This document shows positions 4,773 through 8,696 of a stretch of DNA of 8,696 nt, one piece after another. A program made the position numbers and the translations under genes. Every line of letters starts with the position of its first letter. The first letter of the stretch is position 1. The DNA comes from Thermoplasmata archaeon (GTDB lineage Archaea; Thermoplasmatota; Thermoplasmata; GCA-020350865). The notes below the pieces were generated by a model. That model was not told the origin of the DNA and made no database searches. It saw only the letters and a program-made list of their open reading frames with translations. Location of the stretch: the NCBI GenBank assembly GCA_020350865.1, contig CP070726.1:1328247-1336942 (forward strand), given 5' to 3'.

Positions 4773-6803
4773 ATGAGCACACTGGTGATTTGCGAAAAAC
4801 AAAATGCTGCACAGCGTATCGCAGATGTCCTATCGGGAGGGAAGGCCAGAAGGGCTTTTATCCATTCCGTTCCCGTGTATGTTTTCGAGAAAAATGAAGA
4901 GAAGTTCTCTGTGGTCGGGCTCAAGGGCCACATTCTGGAGCTTGATTACCCCGAGGAATTCCGGGGATGGCACAGGATCAAACCCCAGGATCTCATCAAG
5001 GTGCCCCCGAAGAAGGTGCAGTCCAAGGGTGTGAAGAACATAGTGGCCGCGTTAAAGGAGCTTGCAGGTGAAAATGACGACGTCATCCTGGCCACTGATT
5101 ACGACAGGGAGGGGGAGCTGATAGGTGTCGAGGGTCTGGAAATAGTTAAGGTAGCAAATCCCAAGGCCAAGGCCAGAAGGGCCCGGTTTTCTGCACTCAC
5201 CAACGCGGAGGTGAAGGCGGCCTTCGAAAACCTTGTGGACATAGACTACAATCTTTCGGCCTCTGCAGAGTCCAGGCAGGTGGTGGATTTGACATGGGGC
5301 GCCACCCTCACACGCTTCATTTCCATCGCCTCCAGTCAGGGCGGAAAGGACTTTCTTTCCGTGGGAAGGGTCCAGAGCCCCACCCTGGCCATCATCGTTG
5401 ACAGGGAAAAGGAGATCAAGAGCTTCAAGCCGGAGCCGTACTGGGAGATTCTGGCCAAGCTTGACAATAAGGGGGAATTTTCAGCCAAGCACTCAAAGGG
5501 CAGGTTCACCCAGGCCGAAAAGGCCAAGGCCGCATATTCACAGGCGAAGCAAGCTGAGTTTGGAAGGGTGGTTAAAGTTGCTAAAAAGGAGAAGAAGGAT
5601 CGGCCTCCCGCCCCCTATCATACAACCGCATTTCTCAGGGATGCCACCCGGCAGGGCTTCAGTGCCCAGAGGGCCATGTCCATTGCCGAGGACCTCTACA
5701 CCAACGGGTACATCAGCTATCCCAGAACCGACAACACGGTGTACCCCAAGTCACTGGACCTGAGAGACATCCTTGAAAAACTCACTGAGTCCGAGTTTAC
5801 AGAAGAGGCGGAAGAGCTTCTTGCACTGCCCCGCCTTTCCCCTTCAAGGGGCAAGACCCGCACAACCGACCATCCCCCCATCTACCCCACCAGCCCGGCA
5901 AAGAAGAATAAACTGAACAGGTACCAGTGGAGGATATACGAGCTTGTGGTAAGGCGGTTCTTCGCCACCCTGGCTTCAGAATCTGTATCCGAGATCACTG
6001 ATGTCAAATTGGATCTTTCCGGAGAAATCTTCGAAAGCAAGGGCATGAGATTTACCGACCTGGGATGGAGAAGGTACTTCCCCTACTACACACCCAAGGA
6101 GACCGTGCTGCCCAAGCTTGCGGAGGGTGAGGATGTTAAGGTGCTGGATGTGGAGCTCAAAGAGGACCTCACAAGGCCCCCGAACAGGCTGGGGGAGGGC
6201 TCCATCATACAGGAGATGGAGAGGCTCGGCCTGGGTACCAAAAGTACGCGCCACGAAATCATCCACAAGCTGTACCAGAGAGGCTACGTTTCAGGCTCGC
6301 CTCCCAAACCCACACCCTCGGGCATCGCCGTGACAGAGGCCCTGGAGGAGAACGCACGGGCCATTACACGTGCAAGGATGACCGCCACCCTGGAAAACGA
6401 CATGGCGCTGGTTGCAGAAGGCAAAAAGGAGTTCGACGAGGTGGTGAGGGAATCCCAGGACATGCTGGAAAAGGTCTTCATACTCTTAGAGGAGAACAAG
6501 TACCGGATAGGCAGCTCCATAAAAGAGGCCTTAAAGGAGCAGAGGATCGCAGGAAAATGTTCGCGGTGCGGCGGGGATCTGCTCACCATGCGCTCCCGGC
6601 GGGGCAAGAGGTTTGTGGGGTGCTCCAACTTTCCCAGGTGCAGGAATTCCTATCCGCTTCCCCAGAGGGGCAAGATCGATTTTTTAGAGAAAACGTGCGA
6701 GAAGTGCGGCGCCCCCATGATCAAGTTCGGCAGGGGCAAGGGGAAGAAGCAGGAGGTCTGCATCGACATGAAGTGCGAGGGGAGCAGGGTTTCCGCAGGA
6801 TGA
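4773..6803 (+). CDS. topA: DNA topoisomerase I (type IA, archaeal)
   Basis: A 676-residue type IA topoisomerase that cuts one DNA strand through a 5'-phosphotyrosine, passes the other strand and reseals, relaxing negative supercoils with Mg2+. The TOPRIM domain (about 1-140) has Glu8 in VICEK and the metal-binding DYDREGE (109-115). The central region includes SVGRVQSPT (196-204). The catalytic Tyr316 lies in GYISYPRTD. HPPIYPT and LGLGTKSTRHEI (from about 485) follow. Two C-terminal C4 zinc fingers use Cys596, 599, 617, 623 and Cys642, 645, 663, 668. All key residues are present and the length is normal for archaeal members of COG0550. There is no helicase domain, so it is not a reverse gyrase. 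The start is ATG 4773 with a leaderless-type promoter. Its stop is 6 bp from that of the convergent lipoprotein gene. Archaeal members are also called topoisomerase III; the name here follows family usage. Confidence 0.96.
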   Translation: MSTLVICEKQNAAQRIADVLSGGKARRAFIHSVPVYVFEKNEEKFSVVGLKGHILELDYPEEFRGWHRIKPQDLIKVPPKKVQSKGVKNIVAALKELAGENDDVILATDYDREGELIGVEGLEIVKVANPKAKARRARFSALTNAEVKAAFENLVDIDYNLSASAESRQVVDLTWGATLTRFISIASSQGGKDFLSVGRVQSPTLAIIVDREKEIKSFKPEPYWEILAKLDNKGEFSAKHSKGRFTQAEKAKAAYSQAKQAEFGRVVKVAKKEKKDRPPAPYHTTAFLRDATRQGFSAQRAMSIAEDLYTNGYISYPRTDNTVYPKSLDLRDILEKLTESEFTEEAEELLALPRLSPSRGKTRTTDHPPIYPTSPAKKNKLNRYQWRIYELVVRRFFATLASESVSEITDVKLDLSGEIFESKGMRFTDLGWRRYFPYYTPKETVLPKLAEGEDVKVLDVELKEDLTRPPNRLGEGSIIQEMERLGLGTKSTRHEIIHKLYQRGYVSGSPPKPTPSGIAVTEALEENARAITRARMTATLENDMALVAEGKKEFDEVVRESQDMLEKVFILLEENKYRIGSSIKEALKEQRIAGKCSRCGGDLLTMRSRRGKRFVGCSNFPRCRNSYPLPQRGKIDFLEKTCEKCGAPMIKFGRGKGKKQEVCIDMKCEGSRVSAG

Positions 6804-6809
6804 TTATCA

Positions 6810-7358
6810 TTACCATACATTTTCCTCTACAGCAACCGGGACGCGCTGCCAACCTGTGGGTAATGTTGATATCATTTCATAGGTGCGGTCCGTCCAAAAT
6901 TCCGGACCCGATTCACTGTACTCATAAGTCAACCGAATACTGATGTTGTCCGTGTCACAGTACACCCAAAAGAAGGCCAGGTCCTGGTCAAAAAATTCAT
7001 CCAGCATGCTGAGGAGCTGGAAACCTTCGATGGGCTCGTCGGATTCCTGTTCAAAGAACATGTCAAAGCCCGCATCTCCCGTGCCCATTATATTTATTGA
7101 GGGACCCTGGACGCTCTCATTGGTTCCGTATGTGAAGTTCCCTTCGGTATTTCTCACACTTGTTAAAAACTCCGGAAGGACCTCGTCCTGCTCGTTGACC
7201 GGCAAGGGCACTATAACTTGAAACTGCACCGTCTGGTTCTCCGGGTAGAGACGCAGCTCGTAGAAATAACCCACCCAGTGCCAATCGGAGATGGGACCGT
7301 TGCAGCCTGCAAGGACAACGAATAGCAGAACCGCACCAGTTATCAGTATTCGCCTCAC
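6810..7358 (-). CDS. Putative lipoprotein of unknown function
   Basis: A 182-residue protein starting with a classic lipoprotein signal: MRR, a hydrophobic stretch (residues 4-15) and the lipobox Leu16-Ala-Gly-Cys19. It should therefore be lipid-anchored outside the membrane. The mature part (20-182) is acidic and rich in aromatic residues and beta-prone stretches. It has potential N-glycosylation sequons (for example in ENQT and GNFT), which suits a surface-exposed beta-sandwich. I do not recognise the family, and no enzymatic motif is visible. The start is GTG 7358, the only start that yields a complete signal. No clear Shine-Dalgarno is seen. A weak TATA-like TAAATTAATA (7393-7402) lies about 40 bases upstream, so it may have its own promoter in the 62-base gap after the creatininase-family gene. 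It ends 6 bp from the topoisomerase stop, facing it. Confidence 0.78.
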   Translation of the reverse strand: MRRILITGAVLLFVVLAGCNGPISDWHWVGYFYELRLYPENQTVQFQVIVPLPVNEQDEVLPEFLTSVRNTEGNFTYGTNESVQGPSINIMGTGDAGFDMFFEQESDEPIEGFQLLSMLDEFFDQDLAFFWVYCDTDNISIRLTYEYSESGPEFWTDRTYEMISTLPTGWQRVPVAVEENVW

Positions 7359-7392
7359 ACGTATCCCGACCGTTTCCCCAGGAAATTTCTTC

Positions 7393-7402
7393 TATTAATT
7401 TA
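7393..7402 (-). promoter_or_regulatory. Weak TATA-like box upstream of the lipoprotein
   Basis: The minus strand reads TAAATTAATA within the 62-base gap between the creatininase-family stop and the lipoprotein GTG. Normal spacing would start transcription near 7371, leaving a leader of about 13 bases. The match is only moderate, and read-through from the upstream gene is an alternative. Confidence 0.35.
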
Positions 7403-7420
7403 CAATGAGTGTAATGGTTA

Positions 7421-8134
7421 TTAAGGCTTGCGCATCCCCTCAATCAACCTGACCATCTCATCGATGATGAAATCGTTGATCTCCCGTCCCTTTTCCTTCG
7501 AGGCACCTGTTGGGTCCCCCAAAACACCCGTGGGAAAGTGCCTCTCGGGATTTTTTTCCACCCTGAATTTGGGGGGCCTGGTCTTTCCCGCTACACCTCC
7601 GCCTTTGACCAGTTCTTCTTTTATGGCCAATACCCTTGAGGTCTCGATTAGACCCGAGTGCCCGTCGTCGTTGGGAATTGTATCATCCCTTTCTATGAGG
7701 TCGTATGCAATGTCGTAGTCCGATAGAACCATGATGTCTGCCTCGCACTCCTCCACAACCTTCCGGGCGGCGAGCCTCAGGGCCGCCATGTGCACCCTGC
7801 CCGCATGACCCGATAGGACAACGATATTTTGTATTCCATTTCTGGTGAGCTCCGAGAGGATGTCATATATCAGAGAGCGCAGCGTATCAAAGGAAACGGT
7901 GATCGTGCCCGGGAAGTTCTTTGTGGAGGAGCAGAACCCGTACCTGATAGGCGGGGCGAGAAGAGCCCCCGTTCGCTCGGCCACCTTTTCTGCGATGTAC
8001 TCCGGCTGTAAAGAATCAGTGCACAGTGGCAGATGGGGGCCGTGCTCCTCCACCGCTCCCAGGGGCAGGATGACCACAGGATTTTCCTTCACTTTTTCTT
8101 CGAACTCGGGCATTGTCAGCTCGTCGAGGTACAT
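7421..8134 (-). CDS. Creatininase family metal-dependent amidohydrolase
   Basis: A 237-residue protein of the creatininase family (PF02633), metal-dependent enzymes that open amide bonds in cyclic or formylated compounds. The metal-site signature LPLGAVEEHGPHLP, then Cys-Thr-Asp (residues 23-40), supplies Glu29, His31 and Asp40. SGHAG (108-112) supplies His110, replacing the commoner NGHGGN form. HSGLIETS (159-166) holds the conserved Glu164. The family includes creatininase, the archaeal FAPy deformylase ArfB of riboflavin/F420 biosynthesis, and MftE-like peptidases. The sequence alone does not decide the substrate, so no symbol is given. I chose ATG 8134 because GGAG lies 6 bases upstream and the MYLDELTMPE start resembles family N-termini. 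An in-frame GTG at 8149 would add five residues. It lies 102 bases downstream of a membrane protein gene, with no obvious strong promoter between. Confidence 0.87.
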   Translation of the reverse strand: MYLDELTMPEFEEKVKENPVVILPLGAVEEHGPHLPLCTDSLQPEYIAEKVAERTGALLAPPIRYGFCSSTKNFPGTITVSFDTLRSLIYDILSELTRNGIQNIVVLSGHAGRVHMAALRLAARKVVEECEADIMVLSDYDIAYDLIERDDTIPNDDGHSGLIETSRVLAIKEELVKGGGVAGKTRPPKFRVEKNPERHFPTGVLGDPTGASKEKGREINDFIIDEMVRLIEGMRKP

Positions 8135-8236
8135 GGGAATCTCCGCCACTGCATGAGAATGGAATGGGAAAAAGGTTTTGATTTTTGCCCCTTCTGGTGT
8201 GGATAGGTGGAATCATGTTGGAATATCTCTTAGGAA

Positions 8237-8696
8237 CTATCTCACCGGAGGGTATCTCTCATACGGATTTTGCTCCCCCGAGAAATCCTCCTCGAACCAC
8301 ACGTCCTCGGGCCAGGATTGGGCCGGCTTCCGTCTTTTCCCTTTATCCCCCCGGTGAATCCTATTAAGGAACACTGCGAAGAGAAACACACCCACTATAA
8401 GAATAACGAACAGGGCAAATACCTTGACTGCCCTGGCAATGTTTTGAACCGCTGCATCCTCCGATTCCATGAGGACCACATCCGAGGTTGAATGCCTTAT
8501 AATAGATTCATGCACAACCCGGTTTACCGAGCGTAAGATACGCTCGGTTTCCTCCTCCTCCATCATCGGCACCGGCAGATATATCAGCGATCTCGAGAAA
8601 TCCGTGTTCACGAAGGTCAGCCTCATCTCGGTTGTGATGCCGTTGTAAAAGATGTTTATTAAGGAATCCTGCATGGTTCTTCCGTACCGTGCGTAC
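8237..8696 (-). CDS. Membrane-anchored protein of unknown function (partial, N-terminus beyond right edge)
   Basis: The frame is open from the right edge to a TAG at 8237-8239. A Met occurs at 8674, but seven in-frame codons precede it without a stop and there is no convincing ribosome binding site, so the gene probably continues beyond the window. Counting from that Met, residues 1-82 are a soluble segment with beta-prone stretches, then a Glu-rich helical part (38-60). Residues 83-104 form a single strongly hydrophobic membrane span. It is followed by the basic RIHRGDKGKRRK and an acidic, Trp/Tyr/Pro-containing tail. The positive charge after the span predicts a cytoplasmic tail with the N-terminal domain outside. 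I recognise no family. The visible part would fit a C-terminally anchored surface protein whose main domain lies off the window. Confidence 0.7.
   Translation of the reverse strand, partial: YARYGRTMQDSLINIFYNGITTEMRLTFVNTDFSRSLIYLPVPMMEEEETERILRSVNRVVHESIIRHSTSDVVLMESEDAAVQNIARAVKVFALFVILIVGVFLFAVFLNRIHRGDKGKRRKPAQSWPEDVWFEEDFSGEQNPYERYPPVR

Noticed and set aside
4773..6803. Reverse gyrase possibility for the topoisomerase
   Set aside because: There is no N-terminal helicase domain with Walker motifs. The protein begins directly with TOPRIM, so it gives no hyperthermophile marker.
7117..7443. Minus-strand open frame overlapping the lipoprotein start
   Set aside because: It is out of frame with the lipoprotein, which has a complete lipobox signal, and has no recognisable content.

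Overview
The window looks archaeal. Several starts sit about 25-30 bases downstream of a TATA-type AT-rich box, and two of these (at 3322 and 4773) have no Shine-Dalgarno sequence and look leaderless. Other starts carry strong Shine-Dalgarno motifs. The gene content agrees: a UPF0248/DUF504 (MJ1316-type) protein, an archaeal-style single-chain type IA topoisomerase with C-terminal zinc fingers, a creatininase-family amidohydrolase, a lipobox lipoprotein and a very long secreted protein with thrombospondin type 3 and FG-GAP repeats. A euryarchaeote, possibly a relative of Thermoplasmatota, is my best guess, but this is inference from gene style only.

Layout. Positions 1-3159 (minus strand, running off the left edge) hold one uninterrupted secreted multidomain protein of at least 1053 residues. 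Its order is signal peptide, Ser/Gly linker, small helical module, calcium-binding thrombospondin type 3 repeats, a carbohydrate-binding-like domain that appears split by a six-repeat FG-GAP beta-propeller, a beta-rich domain, then a second thrombospondin type 3 block. A 162-bp divergent intergenic region (3160-3321) carries promoters for both directions. Rightward from it come the DUF504 protein (3322-3555) and a CoA-binding-domain protein (3560-3997), closely spaced as an operon. A second promoter drives thioredoxin (4101-4511) and a 58-residue 2[4Fe-4S] ferredoxin (4531-4707), followed by a T-rich terminator. A third, leaderless-type promoter drives DNA topoisomerase I (4773-6803).

From 6810 to the right edge everything is on the minus strand: a small lipoprotein (6810-7358) whose stop codon lies 6 bp from the topoisomerase stop, a creatininase-family metal hydrolase (7421-8134), and the C-terminal part of a membrane-anchored protein entering from the right edge (8237-8696).

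How it fits together. The plus-strand block is intracellular housekeeping: RNA-end recognition, CoA-linked function, redox and DNA topology. The thioredoxin-ferredoxin pair is the most suggestive functional unit, being a dithiol protein co-transcribed with a one-electron carrier. The flanking minus-strand genes include three exported or membrane-anchored proteins. I see no mobile element, CRISPR array, rRNA or tRNA. There is no gene-free stretch over 300 bases.
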